Assembly: GCA_022827905.1 (NCBI GenBank)
Contig: JAJEIQ010000014.1
Coordinates: forward strand, 181,884-245,883
Direction of reading: 5' to 3'
Source: Pseudomonadales bacterium
GTDB taxonomy: Bacteria > Pseudomonadota > Gammaproteobacteria > Pseudomonadales > Azotimanducaceae
Length of the DNA stretch: 64,000 bases
Below are positions 1-7,866 of this stretch, one piece after another. Position numbers and translations under genes: made by a program. The notes under the pieces were generated by a model that was not told the origin of the DNA, made no database searches, and saw nothing but the letters and a program-made list of their open reading frames with translations. How positions within the stretch are numbered: position 1 is the stretch's first letter; each line of letters opens with the position of its first letter.

Positions 1-1
1 C

Positions 2-364
2 GAACACAAGGCGATGTACACCGGCGGCGTGGTTGCCGTTCAGGGCGAGCGCGAAATCCGCGCCGACAATCTGACCGTGTACTTCAACGACGACAACGAC
101 GTGGTCTCCATGATGGCGCAAGGCGATCCCGCAACCCTATCCGACCAAGCCGCCGAGCCGCCCATCACGGTGACGGGCGCCGCCTTGGACTATCACTTTG
201 AAGAGGAGCGGGTGCGCGTCTCCGGCGGCGGCACCTTGGTCCAAGGCGAGGACCGGCTGACCGCCGAGATCATCATCTACGATCTTGAAGCCGAACGCGC
301 CGAGGCCTTCAGCAACAGTGGCGGCCGCGTGCAGTTGACCCTAGAACCGAACACTCAGAAGTAA
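2..364 (+). CDS. lptA: LptA/OstA-like LPS transport protein, 3' end (partial)
   Basis: The reading frame is open from the window edge, so the gene starts upstream and only about 120 C-terminal residues are present. The visible part has the repeated beta-strand pattern of the OstA/LptA N domain ('YTGGVVAVQGEREIRADNLTV', then a second strand set around 'VRVSGGGTLVQGEDRLTAEI'). LptA is the periplasmic bridge that carries lipopolysaccharide from the inner-membrane LptBFGC complex to LptD. The ending 'GGRVQLTLEP' also fits LptA. The gene converges on the outer-membrane protein gene on the other strand and their 3' ends overlap by 10 bases. The family call rests on motif pattern; an LptA-like domain of another OstA protein remains possible because the N-terminus is missing. 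Confidence 0.72.
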   Translation, partial: EHKAMYTGGVVAVQGEREIRADNLTVYFNDDNDVVSMMAQGDPATLSDQAAEPPITVTGAALDYHFEEERVRVSGGGTLVQGEDRLTAEIIIYDLEAERAEAFSNSGGRVQLTLEPNTQK

Positions 365-1602
365 TACACCCAGCGGGCAAACAGGGTTTTGCCGCCACCG
401 CTGGTGAACCTGTCGCCGAGCACGGGCACCCCGCCGAACTCCTTGCCGCGTTGGCCCAAGGGCGTGACGATGCCAAGCTGCAGCCGTTGGTGGTCGCCGC
501 GCTCGTAGGTGACCGAGGTTTGCAGCAGGACGCTGCCGTCGTTGAGATTGCCGATCAGGGTCAACGCCTGGTTGATGAGCGGATGCCATTCGAGGTTGCC
601 GCCGACGGCCAAGTAGTCGCGCATGGGGTTGAAGACCTCGCCTCGGCTCAGGCGCTCGGCCAGTGCGGACGGCAGTTGGTCCGCCGTGGCGGGCAGCTTG
701 GCGACGCCGAACCCGTTGTGGAAGTACTCGGCAAACACATACGCGTTGCGGCCGGCGGCGACAAAGCTCACATCCGCATTCAGCAATCCGGACAGCCGCC
801 AGCCGCCATCGTCAAGGCGGGTGGCGACCAGATCGGAGCGCATCAAGGCAACCCCCACGGGAAAGCGGATTCCTCCGCCGAACACCTGGTCGCGATGGTG
901 CTTGGCGGCGAGCAAGTCGAACTCCAACTGCCCGGCGAAGCCATGCCACTTGAGGGCGGTGCTGGCCGCTTGGCCCGTGCGGCGCCCTTGCTCGTCGCGT
1001 CGGACGACGGCCAGCAACTGGACATCGCCGCCATTGGGGAGCAGGCGCTCAGCCAGAAACAGGTCGTCCCCCGCCTTGTAGTCCCGGTCCACCGTGGTCG
1101 GCGCGAAGGGGTTGAACAGGTCCATCGGCGCAAAGACCATGCCGTTGCCCCAGCTCACCGCCTGACGCCCGAGGGTCAGCGACCAATCGCCCCGTCGATA
1201 TTGAACGGCAAGGCGGTCCAAGCGTCCCCAACTGCGATGCCGGTCGCCCGAGTCGATTTCCCAGGTCAGGTTCACCGCCCGGCGGTCGTCCCCGGCCGGC
1301 GACTGATCCAAGGTCGGCTGCAACGTGCGCAGCAAGCCGTATGAGTCGCCGCTGACCCAGGTGAGGGCGTGGTCCGCCAGAATCGTGAAGGAACCGGTGG
1401 TGTGGCGCAGCATGAGCCGGAAGTCGGCGCTGCCGTCGTAGGCCGGGGTGCGGTCGAGCCGCCGCTGCAGGTCGTGGCTGGGCAGGGCTTGGGCGGTGCC
1501 GAAAAGCTTGGCGCGGGCCTGAATGTCAACGGCCGCCGCCAAGCCGGGAAGGCTGGCCGCGATCAGCGCCCCGACGGCAAACGCCTTTCTGAAGCCAGTC
1601 AG
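355..1602 (-). CDS. Outer-membrane beta-barrel protein, last gene of Lol-like operon
   Basis: About 415 residues of alternating amphipathic strands ending in 'FARWVYYF', with the C-terminal Phe typical of proteins inserted by BamA. An ATG-based start is not available: the first usual codon is TTG at 1542, which would remove the signal peptide. Reading upstream in frame gives 'LTGFRKAFAVGALIAASLPGL' directly before 'AAAVDIQ', a good signal peptide, and this begins with CTG at 1602-1600, overlapping the ATPase stop codon as CTGA. I therefore place the start there; TTG at 1542 is the conservative alternative. It is the distal gene of an operon with a LolA-like carrier and an ABC transporter, so a role as the outer-membrane acceptor or channel of that system is inferred. 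The barrel family was not identified. Confidence 0.68.
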   Translation of the reverse strand: MTGFRKAFAVGALIAASLPGLAAAVDIQARAKLFGTAQALPSHDLQRRLDRTPAYDGSADFRLMLRHTTGSFTILADHALTWVSGDSYGLLRTLQPTLDQSPAGDDRRAVNLTWEIDSGDRHRSWGRLDRLAVQYRRGDWSLTLGRQAVSWGNGMVFAPMDLFNPFAPTTVDRDYKAGDDLFLAERLLPNGGDVQLLAVVRRDEQGRRTGQAASTALKWHGFAGQLEFDLLAAKHHRDQVFGGGIRFPVGVALMRSDLVATRLDDGGWRLSGLLNADVSFVAAGRNAYVFAEYFHNGFGVAKLPATADQLPSALAERLSRGEVFNPMRDYLAVGGNLEWHPLINQALTLIGNLNDGSVLLQTSVTYERGDHQRLQLGIVTPLGQRGKEFGGVPVLGDRFTSGGGKTLFARWVYYF

Positions 1603-2300
1603 TTGGCGGAGTCCTCGACGATGGCACCGTCGCGCAGGACCACCCGGCGCTTGGCGTAGCCCATCACCATGGGGTCGTGGGTAGCGGTCAGAATCGAAAT
1701 GCCGCGATCGTCGTTCAAGCGCCGCAGCAGCTTGAGGAGTTCCTCGGTGGTGGCGGAGTCGAGGTTGGCGCTCGGCTCATCGGCCAACAGCAGCACCGGA
1801 TGGGTGACGATGGCCCGGGCGATGGCCACCCGCTGCTGCTGGCCGCCGGACAGCTCGCCGGGGCGGCGGTGCGCCAACTCGCCGATGCCGAGCGAGGCCA
1901 AGGTCTCCACCGCCCGTTCGGCCCGCTCAGCCGGCGCCACCCCTTGCAGCTGCATGATGAACTCGACGTTCTCCTGGGCGGAAAGCACCGGAATGAGGTT
2001 GTAGGATTGGAAGACGAAGCCGATCTTGTGCAGGCGCATGTCCGACAGTTCGGATTCGCTTAAGCCGTCCACGACCACGCCGTCCACCGAAATGGTGCCC
2101 GCATCCGCGCGGTCCAGGCCGCCAATCAGGTTCAGCAAGGTCGATTTGCCTGAACCGGAGGGGCCCGACAGGCTCACGAAGTCGCCTCGACTGAACTCAA
2201 AGTCCACGCTGCGCAGTGCGTGCACCGGCACCGCGTCCTCTTGGTAGGTGCGGCTGACGCCCGCGCAATCGACCACTACTCCATTACTGACACCGCTCAT
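1599..2300 (-). CDS. ABC transporter ATPase, LolD/MacB type
   Basis: A 233-residue nucleotide-binding subunit. Walker A is 'GPSGSGKST' near residue 45, the Q-loop is 'IGFVFQSYNL', the signature is 'LSGGQQQRVAIARAI', and Walker B is 'VLLLADEPSANLDS' followed by the H-loop in 'LTATHDP'. This is the LolD/MacB/FtsE subgroup, which drives mechanotransmission-type transporters acting on periplasmic substrates rather than classical import. Its ATG overlaps the upstream permease stop as ATGA, so the two are translationally coupled. It is the only ATPase beside three permeases and presumably serves all of them. Substrate is unknown; the LolA-like gene at the operon head points to lipoprotein or lipid extraction. 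Confidence 0.9.
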   Translation of the reverse strand: MSGVSNGVVVDCAGVSRTYQEDAVPVHALRSVDFEFSRGDFVSLSGPSGSGKSTLLNLIGGLDRADAGTISVDGVVVDGLSESELSDMRLHKIGFVFQSYNLIPVLSAQENVEFIMQLQGVAPAERAERAVETLASLGIGELAHRRPGELSGGQQQRVAIARAIVTHPVLLLADEPSANLDSATTEELLKLLRRLNDDRGISILTATHDPMVMGYAKRRVVLRDGAIVEDSAN

Positions 2301-3508
2301 CGTCGAAGCGCCTCCAGAGGTTTGATTTTGATCGCCCGCCAGGCCGGGTAGAGGCTGGCGACGACGCCGAGGCCGAGGCTCAGGAAGGCGATGAGCAGCA
2401 CGTCATCCGCCAAGGGCACTGGGCGCAGCAGCGTGCGCATGCCGAAGCTCTGCACCCCTTCCGACCAAGCCGACAGATCGAGGCCGTCGCCCATGGCGAG
2501 TATGCCCGCAAGACCGCCGGCGATGCCGGCAGCAACGCCGATCAGCATGAGCACGCTCGACTCAATGACCACCTGCGCCACCACGCTGCGCGGCCGCATG
2601 CCCACCGCCCGCAGCATGCCGAGTTCCCGAATGCGCTCCATGACCGAGGTGACCAAGGTGTTGACCAAGCCAAACACCAGCGCCCCCATCATCACGAAGA
2701 ACCAGATCAGCACTGCCGCGTCGGCAAAAATGAACATGGCCGCCGCCTGGGGCTCCAGCTCCCGCCAGTCGAGCACTTCAAGGCCGGTGAAGAGTTCAAC
2801 CAGCGTCTCCTTGAGCACGAACAGCGCAGGCTCCTGATGCAGCCGGATCGAGAGTTCGGTGAAAACGTCCGCGCCCACCATCTTCTGCAAGGCGCCTACG
2901 CCAGTGAAGACGAAGAACTTCTCCATGCCTTCGCCGTCCGCATCGTAAAGGCCGGCGATGCGAAAGCCCGCCTCCCGGTTCAGCCCGTCGGCGCCCTGGG
3001 TGATGATCACCAAGCGCCGGCCGAGGCCGGTTTCGAGCTGTTCGGCGAGCGCTTGGCCGATGATGATGCGGCCATCGGAGGCATCCTTGAGCGATTCGCC
3101 CGTCATGTGTGCGCTGCTCAGGAAGGAGATGCCCTCCTGCTGCGGATTGACGCCCACGAACTGAATTCCGCGAGTGCCCCGTTCGCTCATGATGACCGCT
3201 GGCACCCGCACCCGCATGGCCCAGCCGGCCACTTCAGGCACGCCGTCCGGAGGGCGCCAATCACTGGCCAACTCGAAGTTCTTCTGAATGCCCGGGTCGT
3301 CCCGGTAGCCGGGCGCCAGCACCTTGACGTGGCCGACTAGGTTCTCCACTGCGGCGTCCGCCATGTCCTGCTGCATGCCGCGGATCAGGCTGTTCATCAT
3401 CACCACCGCCGCCACCGCAACCACCACCGCGGCCAGCATCATGCCGTTGCGGCGCCGGTGGCGCAGGATGTTGCGCACCGACATCTGAAAGAGCAGTTTG
3501 ATCGGCAT
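2297..3508 (-). CDS. ABC transporter permease, FtsX/LolE family (third permease)
   Basis: A 403-residue permease: N-terminal membrane helix ('MMLAAVVVAVAAVVMM'), a periplasmic MacB-PCD-like domain of about 220 residues, then three helices. The FtsX-type coupling segment is visible as 'ERIRELGMLRAVGMRP'. The start at 3508 ('MPIKLLFQMSVRN') gives the usual N-terminus; an in-frame extension upstream would run into the neighbouring permease gene and is rejected. It is more diverged from the other two permeases than they are from each other. It lies 7 bases after the second permease and overlaps the ATPase by 4 bases. Confidence 0.87.
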   Translation of the reverse strand: MPIKLLFQMSVRNILRHRRRNGMMLAAVVVAVAAVVMMNSLIRGMQQDMADAAVENLVGHVKVLAPGYRDDPGIQKNFELASDWRPPDGVPEVAGWAMRVRVPAVIMSERGTRGIQFVGVNPQQEGISFLSSAHMTGESLKDASDGRIIIGQALAEQLETGLGRRLVIITQGADGLNREAGFRIAGLYDADGEGMEKFFVFTGVGALQKMVGADVFTELSIRLHQEPALFVLKETLVELFTGLEVLDWRELEPQAAAMFIFADAAVLIWFFVMMGALVFGLVNTLVTSVMERIRELGMLRAVGMRPRSVVAQVVIESSVLMLIGVAAGIAGGLAGILAMGDGLDLSAWSEGVQSFGMRTLLRPVPLADDVLLIAFLSLGLGVVASLYPAWRAIKIKPLEALRR

Positions 3509-3515
3509 GGCTCCC

Positions 3516-4790
3516 CTACTCCTGGGTTCGCAGCGCTTCGACGCAGTTGAGCCGGCGCAGGCGCACCGCAGGCACAAGCAGTGCCAACTGGGTGCCCGCC
3601 AGCAAGGTCAGGCAGGCCACCGAGGCCACGCCCCAGCCCATGGACGGATGGATCCGGTCGGGCATGTTCAGGCCGGGCATCACCTCGTTGGGATCGATCG
3701 GCATGGGCATCCCCACCGCTTCGAGCCAAAGCACCAGCCCCAAGGCGACACCGACGCCAAGCAGGACGCCAAGGACCCAGAGCAGCAGCGCCTCGCACTG
3801 CAGTTGGCCGAGAATGCTGCCGGGACGCATGCCGATCGCCTTCAGCATGCCAAATTCGGCGGTGCGCTCGAAAAGCGTCATCAGAAAGGCGTTGACCACG
3901 CTGAAGGTGACGATGATGGCGATGATGGCGAACAGGAAGTAGAGGCCAGCGAGCTTTAAGTCGATGAATTGCTTGATCTCCGGCATGAGCGCCTGCCAGT
4001 CCAGCACCCGCCACGGCGCGGCGGCGCCCGCTGCGGCCTGGGCCGTGTCCAGGGCCTCGCCCACGTCATCGACCACGACAACTAGGCGGTGGGCTTCGTC
4101 GGGCGCCAGATTCCAGGCGCTACGAAAGTCGGCAATGGGGATCAGCGCCAAGGAGCGGTCCAGCGCCGCCGAGCCGGTGCTGAACACGCCCGCCACCTCG
4201 GCCACCGCCGCGGCCACCCCGCCTTCCTTGGCCGTGCCGAGCATCACCAGTTCATCGCCCACCGAGATGCCGAGATTGCGGGCCATGGCGGCGCCCACGA
4301 AGGCTTGGCCCGGACCGTCCAGATAGCGCCCGGCTGCAACCGCGCCCGCCAGCCCCGACCACTGCGCCTCGGCCGCCGCTTCGACGCCCACCGCCAGCGC
4401 CCCGAAGCTGCGCTCGCCCGCCGACACCAGCGCCGCTGCCTCGGCGCGCGGGGCGGCGGTCAAAACGCCGTCGAGCGCCTCCACTGCCCGGCGCAGGTGC
4501 GGCACATCGGCAATGACGTTCTCCAGCAGGGGCTCGTCCTCAAAGTCCGGGTGCTGAATTTGCGCATGGCCGATCCAGAGCTGGGCGCCATTGTCGGTCA
4601 TCACGTCGAAAGCACCCTTCTGCAGGGCGAAGCTGAAGGACAGCATCCAGATGGCGAAGCCGATGCTACCCGCCATCAGCCAAGTGCGTCGGGGATTACG
4701 CCATAGATTGCGCCAAGCGATGGCAAGGACGCTGGCGGGCAAGCCAGCGGAACGACGGCTGGTTGGAATTTCGGCGCTGATCTCCGCCAT
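3516..4790 (-). CDS. ABC transporter permease, FtsX/LolE family (second permease)
   Basis: A 424-residue protein with the FtsX permease plan: a first helix after 'AIAWRNLWRNPRRTWL', a large periplasmic domain, and three C-terminal helices with 'FERTAEFGMLKAIGMRP' before the third. This N-terminal motif and 'GKEGGVAA' in the periplasmic domain are nearly the same in the first permease, so the two are paralogues from a duplication. ATG start at 4790. It is probably part of a heteromeric permease assembly in the inner membrane energised by the single ATPase encoded downstream. Confidence 0.87.
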   Translation of the reverse strand: MAEISAEIPTSRRSAGLPASVLAIAWRNLWRNPRRTWLMAGSIGFAIWMLSFSFALQKGAFDVMTDNGAQLWIGHAQIQHPDFEDEPLLENVIADVPHLRRAVEALDGVLTAAPRAEAAALVSAGERSFGALAVGVEAAAEAQWSGLAGAVAAGRYLDGPGQAFVGAAMARNLGISVGDELVMLGTAKEGGVAAAVAEVAGVFSTGSAALDRSLALIPIADFRSAWNLAPDEAHRLVVVVDDVGEALDTAQAAAGAAAPWRVLDWQALMPEIKQFIDLKLAGLYFLFAIIAIIVTFSVVNAFLMTLFERTAEFGMLKAIGMRPGSILGQLQCEALLLWVLGVLLGVGVALGLVLWLEAVGMPMPIDPNEVMPGLNMPDRIHPSMGWGVASVACLTLLAGTQLALLVPAVRLRRLNCVEALRTQE

Positions 4791-4823
4791 GGCTCCCCCT
4801 AAGACCCTATTCCACTCGCAACT

Positions 4824-6092
4824 CTATTCCGCTCGCAAAGCGAGGACGGCGCGCAGCCGCCGAATGCGCAGCGAGGGGATGAGGGCCGCAAGCTGCACAC
4901 CCGCCAGCATGATCAAGGGGGAGGTCAGCAACACCGCGGCAGTGACCTTGGCGTGCAGGCGGTCCGGCAGAAACAGCGCCTGACCGGCCAGTTCGGTCAT
5001 GGCGTCGCCAAGGTGCAAGCCAAACTCCGACAGCCAGAAGATCACCGGGCCGGCCACGGCCAAGGCCAAGCCGATGCCCAGCAGCCACATGAAAAACGCC
5101 TCGATCTGCAGCATGCCCATGATGGTGCCTGGGCGCATGCCGATGGCGCGCAGCATGCCGAACTCCTGGGTGCGCTCGAAGATGGTCATGATGAAGGTGT
5201 TGACCACGCTGAAGGCCACCACCAGCATGATGATGGCGTACACCAGCACGCCGCCGAGGGCATCGACTTCGATGGCCTGGCTGATCTCCGGCAGTGCCGC
5301 CTGCCAACTGCGGGCCACCACACCCGGCGGCAAATCGGCGTCCAGGGCTGCGGCCACCTCGCGGCTGTCGTCCACATCGGCGATGCGCACCACCAAGGTG
5401 TGGGCCTCATCGCCCAAGCCGAAGGCCTCCTGAACGGCGGCGATGGGCGCCACCATCAGGCTGCGGTCGAAGTCGGCCATGCCGGTATTGAAAATGCCGG
5501 TCACCGTAGCCGCCATGGCCGCCACGCCGCCCTCCTTGCCGGCGCCGAGCACCACCACTTCGCCGCCGACGCCGACGCTAAGGTTGCGCGCCAAGGCCGA
5601 ACCGATGACGGCCTCGCCGGGTCGCTCGGCCATGCGCCCCTCGGCAACGCGGTTGAAGAAGCGCACCGTGCGCCGCTCCCGCTCAAGATCAACACCGAGC
5701 ACCTGGGCGCCGAAGCTGCGGTCGTCCGCGGAGGCAAGCGCAAAGGCCTCCACCCGGGGCGCAACGGCGACGACGCCGGGCCGCGACTCCAAGTCGCGCA
5801 CCAGCGGGGTGACGCCGTCGATCGTATGCTCAAAGCGGGACCGGTCGATGTAGTCCTGCCGCTTGAGTTGCACGTGACCGGCGAAAAAGGCGGTGGCGGA
5901 GTCGATCTGGGTGCGGTACATGCCGGCCTGAATGGCCATGGTGAAACCCGTCAGGCCCACCGCGAAGGCAACTGCGCCGGCGGACAGCCAGGTGCGGCGG
6001 CGGTTGCGCCACAGATTGCGCCAAGCGATGGCCGGCATCAGCGGGCGGGCGGCATCGGCCGGAGCGTCTCCGGCCGCCACGGCCTCAGCCAC
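4824..6092 (-). CDS. ABC transporter permease, FtsX/LolE family (first permease)
   Basis: A 422-residue FtsX-type permease with the first helix after 'AIAWRNLWRNRRRTWL', a periplasmic domain carrying 'GAGKEGGVAA', and 'FERTQEFGMLRAIGMRP' before the last helices. I chose GTG at 6092, which overlaps the LolA-like stop as GTGGCTGA and gives an N-terminal tail of a length similar to the paralogue downstream; ATG at 6038 is the alternative. It is the closest paralogue of the second permease. Together with it and the third permease it would form the membrane part of a Lol-like transporter. Why three permeases are needed is not evident from sequence. Confidence 0.87.
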   Translation of the reverse strand: MAEAVAAGDAPADAARPLMPAIAWRNLWRNRRRTWLSAGAVAFAVGLTGFTMAIQAGMYRTQIDSATAFFAGHVQLKRQDYIDRSRFEHTIDGVTPLVRDLESRPGVVAVAPRVEAFALASADDRSFGAQVLGVDLERERRTVRFFNRVAEGRMAERPGEAVIGSALARNLSVGVGGEVVVLGAGKEGGVAAMAATVTGIFNTGMADFDRSLMVAPIAAVQEAFGLGDEAHTLVVRIADVDDSREVAAALDADLPPGVVARSWQAALPEISQAIEVDALGGVLVYAIIMLVVAFSVVNTFIMTIFERTQEFGMLRAIGMRPGTIMGMLQIEAFFMWLLGIGLALAVAGPVIFWLSEFGLHLGDAMTELAGQALFLPDRLHAKVTAAVLLTSPLIMLAGVQLAALIPSLRIRRLRAVLALRAE

Positions 6093-6903
6093 CGCGGGCA
6101 CCACTCTGCAGGTTGAAGGTGGTGAAGACGCTGTCGGGGAGGGACAGGTCGAACTGCGCTTCCAAGTACTCCATCTCGGTGTAGTGGTCCGCCTCATCGA
6201 GCTTCGACATGCGCATCCGGGCCGCGAGCAGGCGGCCGCCGAGGTTCTTGATCTCCAAGGTCTCCAGCCGCTTCAAGGCGATCATGTCCTGGTCGTAGAA
6301 GGTCTGCGAGAGAATGATGTAGTCGTCGCGCAGCACCCACTCCTCCTTGCCCCATACCACCGGCGCATCGTCGTGGGGACGGGCATCGATGCGGTAGACG
6401 GCGCGCCCGTCCTCGTCCTCACTGACCTCAATGATCTCCAAGTCGTAGTAGTTGAGCACGTCATCGGTGCGCGACATGTCGCTGTAGGAGAAGTCTGAAC
6501 CGGCCCAACTCTGCGACATCAGGCTGAAGGGCAGGCGCACCACCCGGTTGAGCTTGGGGGTGAAGGTCCACATCTTCTCGCCATCGCGCAAGGTGGCATT
6601 GCCGGCGTCCCGGGCCGGTGCGGTGAAGCGAATCAAGGCATCGGTGCGCCCCCGGGTCCAGCCCACCAGCGCCGAGCTGCGCTCCCATTCGGGACGATGA
6701 ACCAGCATGGTCATCTCGACGTAGGAGGTCAGGCCCCGATTGAGGTCGATGGCGGCAGCGATCAGGTCATAGGGATTCGGCGCGGCATCGGGCGCGGCGG
6801 TTGGCGCGGATTCAGCCTCCGCAGCCGCCCAAGCCCCCGCCGCCAGCATTTGCGCCAATACCAAGGCAATCAGCCACTTCATAGCCAACGTCCGAAATCG
6901 CAT
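6085..6903 (-). CDS. LolA-like outer-membrane lipoprotein-sorting protein
   Basis: A 272-residue secreted protein. The N-terminus 'MRFRTLAMKWLIALVLAQML' followed by 'AAGAWA' is a signal peptide. The mature part has the LolA-like fold signature of the DUF-type sorting family: 'SYVEMTMLVHRPEW', 'ALIRFTAPARDAGNATLRDG', 'MWTFTPKLNRVVRLP', and a long strand series to the end. These proteins are periplasmic hydrophobic-groove carriers related to LolA. The start at 6903 has AAGGTG seven bases upstream. It heads the six-gene operon and is the expected shuttle between the inner-membrane permeases and the outer-membrane barrel. Whether its cargo is lipoprotein, lipid or another hydrophobic molecule cannot be read from sequence. 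Confidence 0.85.
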   Translation of the reverse strand: MRFRTLAMKWLIALVLAQMLAAGAWAAAEAESAPTAAPDAAPNPYDLIAAAIDLNRGLTSYVEMTMLVHRPEWERSSALVGWTRGRTDALIRFTAPARDAGNATLRDGEKMWTFTPKLNRVVRLPFSLMSQSWAGSDFSYSDMSRTDDVLNYYDLEIIEVSEDEDGRAVYRIDARPHDDAPVVWGKEEWVLRDDYIILSQTFYDQDMIALKRLETLEIKNLGGRLLAARMRMSKLDEADHYTEMEYLEAQFDLSLPDSVFTTFNLQSGARGG

Positions 6904-6939
6904 GACGCCGCACCTTAACACGGCATGGCCAGATTTGAA

Positions 6940-7773
6940 TCAGGGCCCTGAATTCAACAGTGCCAGCGCTTTGCCGTGCAAGGCCGCATCGCCGCTGGCG
7001 ACGACGTTTCCGCCCATGGCGGCGTCGCCGCCATCCCAAGCGGTCACTTGGCCTCCGGCGCCTTCGATGAGCGGAATCAGGGCTTGGATGTCGTAGGGGT
7101 TGAGCCTAGTCTCCACAGCGAGGTCCACATGCCCCATGGCGACCAAGGCGAAGTGGTAGCAGTCGCCACCGTAGCGGGTCATGCGGACCTGGTCGGCCAA
7201 CGCGCCAAAGGCAGCGGCCTGCGCCCCTGATTTGAAAAGGTGCGGACTGGTCGTGGCCAAGGTTGCCGAGCCAAGCTCTGGACAGGCCCGCACCGCCAAC
7301 GGCCTCTCCTGCCCGGCGCGCTGATATCCGGCGCGTTCGCCATCCCCCCAGAAGGTCTCGTCCACAAAGGGCTGGCGCAGCACGCCGATGATCGGCCGCT
7401 GGCCGTCAAACAAGGCCAGCAGCAGGCCCCAATGCAGCAGACCGGCGGCGAATCCCCGGGTGCCGTCGATCGGATCGATCACCCAAGTCAGGCCGTTGCC
7501 CGGCTGGTGCCCAAATTCCTCGCCGTACAGGCCATGCTCAGGCCAAGCGGCGCCGATGGCCGTCCGAAGCGCACGTTCGCAGGCACGGTCGGCCTCGGTG
7601 ACCGGGTCAAAGGCGCGTTCGCCGCCCTTGTTGTCCACCTGCATCGGCGTTCGAAACCAGCGCAGCGCCTGCTCGCCAGCTTCCTCGGCCGCTCGGCGGG
7701 CAAACGCAAGAAGCGCCGCCCGCTCGGCGGCGGAGACCGGAACCGGAGCGCTGTATTGAAGACGGCCAGCCAT
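6940..7773 (-). CDS. hisN: Inositol-monophosphatase-family phosphatase, histidinol-phosphatase (HisN) like
   Basis: A 277-residue enzyme of the Mg-dependent IMPase fold. Metal ligands are visible in 'GEEFG' (Glu), 'WVIDPIDGTRGF' (D-x-I-D-G-T) and 'YGGDCYHFALVAMGHVDL'. The C-terminal 'NPYDIQALIPLIEGAGGQVT' is the pattern seen in HisN, which removes phosphate from L-histidinol phosphate. A general sugar- or inositol-phosphatase is the alternative. The start at 7773 gives 'MAGRLQYSAP'; ATG at 7794 is in frame and cannot be excluded. There is no ribosome-binding site before 7773, but GATAAT sits exactly six bases upstream, which may mean a leaderless transcript. It is divergent from the FemAB-like gene. 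Confidence 0.82.
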   Translation of the reverse strand: MAGRLQYSAPVPVSAAERAALLAFARRAAEEAGEQALRWFRTPMQVDNKGGERAFDPVTEADRACERALRTAIGAAWPEHGLYGEEFGHQPGNGLTWVIDPIDGTRGFAAGLLHWGLLLALFDGQRPIIGVLRQPFVDETFWGDGERAGYQRAGQERPLAVRACPELGSATLATTSPHLFKSGAQAAAFGALADQVRMTRYGGDCYHFALVAMGHVDLAVETRLNPYDIQALIPLIEGAGGQVTAWDGGDAAMGGNVVASGDAALHGKALALLNSGP

Positions 7774-7779
7774 CAAGCC

Positions 7780-7785
7780 ATTATC
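7780..7785 (-). promoter_or_regulatory. -10-like box six bases before hisN start
   Basis: GATAAT on the minus strand, five of six matches to TATAAT, followed by six bases and the ATG at 7773. No convincing -35 element is seen 16-18 bases upstream. The spacing would place the transcription start on the ATG itself. Same layout as asnS, lipA and the desaturase gene. Confidence 0.4.
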
Positions 7786-7866
7786 TACGATCATGGCTCG
7801 TGGTGCCCTGTGCCGGGAACAGCTCCCGGCAGCGGCCCAGCCCAAGCCCTCGATCAAGGAAACCCA

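Noticed and set aside
451..1344. Long open frame opposite the outer-membrane protein gene
   Set aside because: An antisense shadow in high-GC DNA; the minus-strand protein has a signal peptide and barrel features while this one has no recognisable domain.
4953..6116. 387-residue His/Gln-rich open frame opposite the first permease
   Set aside because: Low-complexity antisense shadow; the permease on the other strand has clear family motifs.
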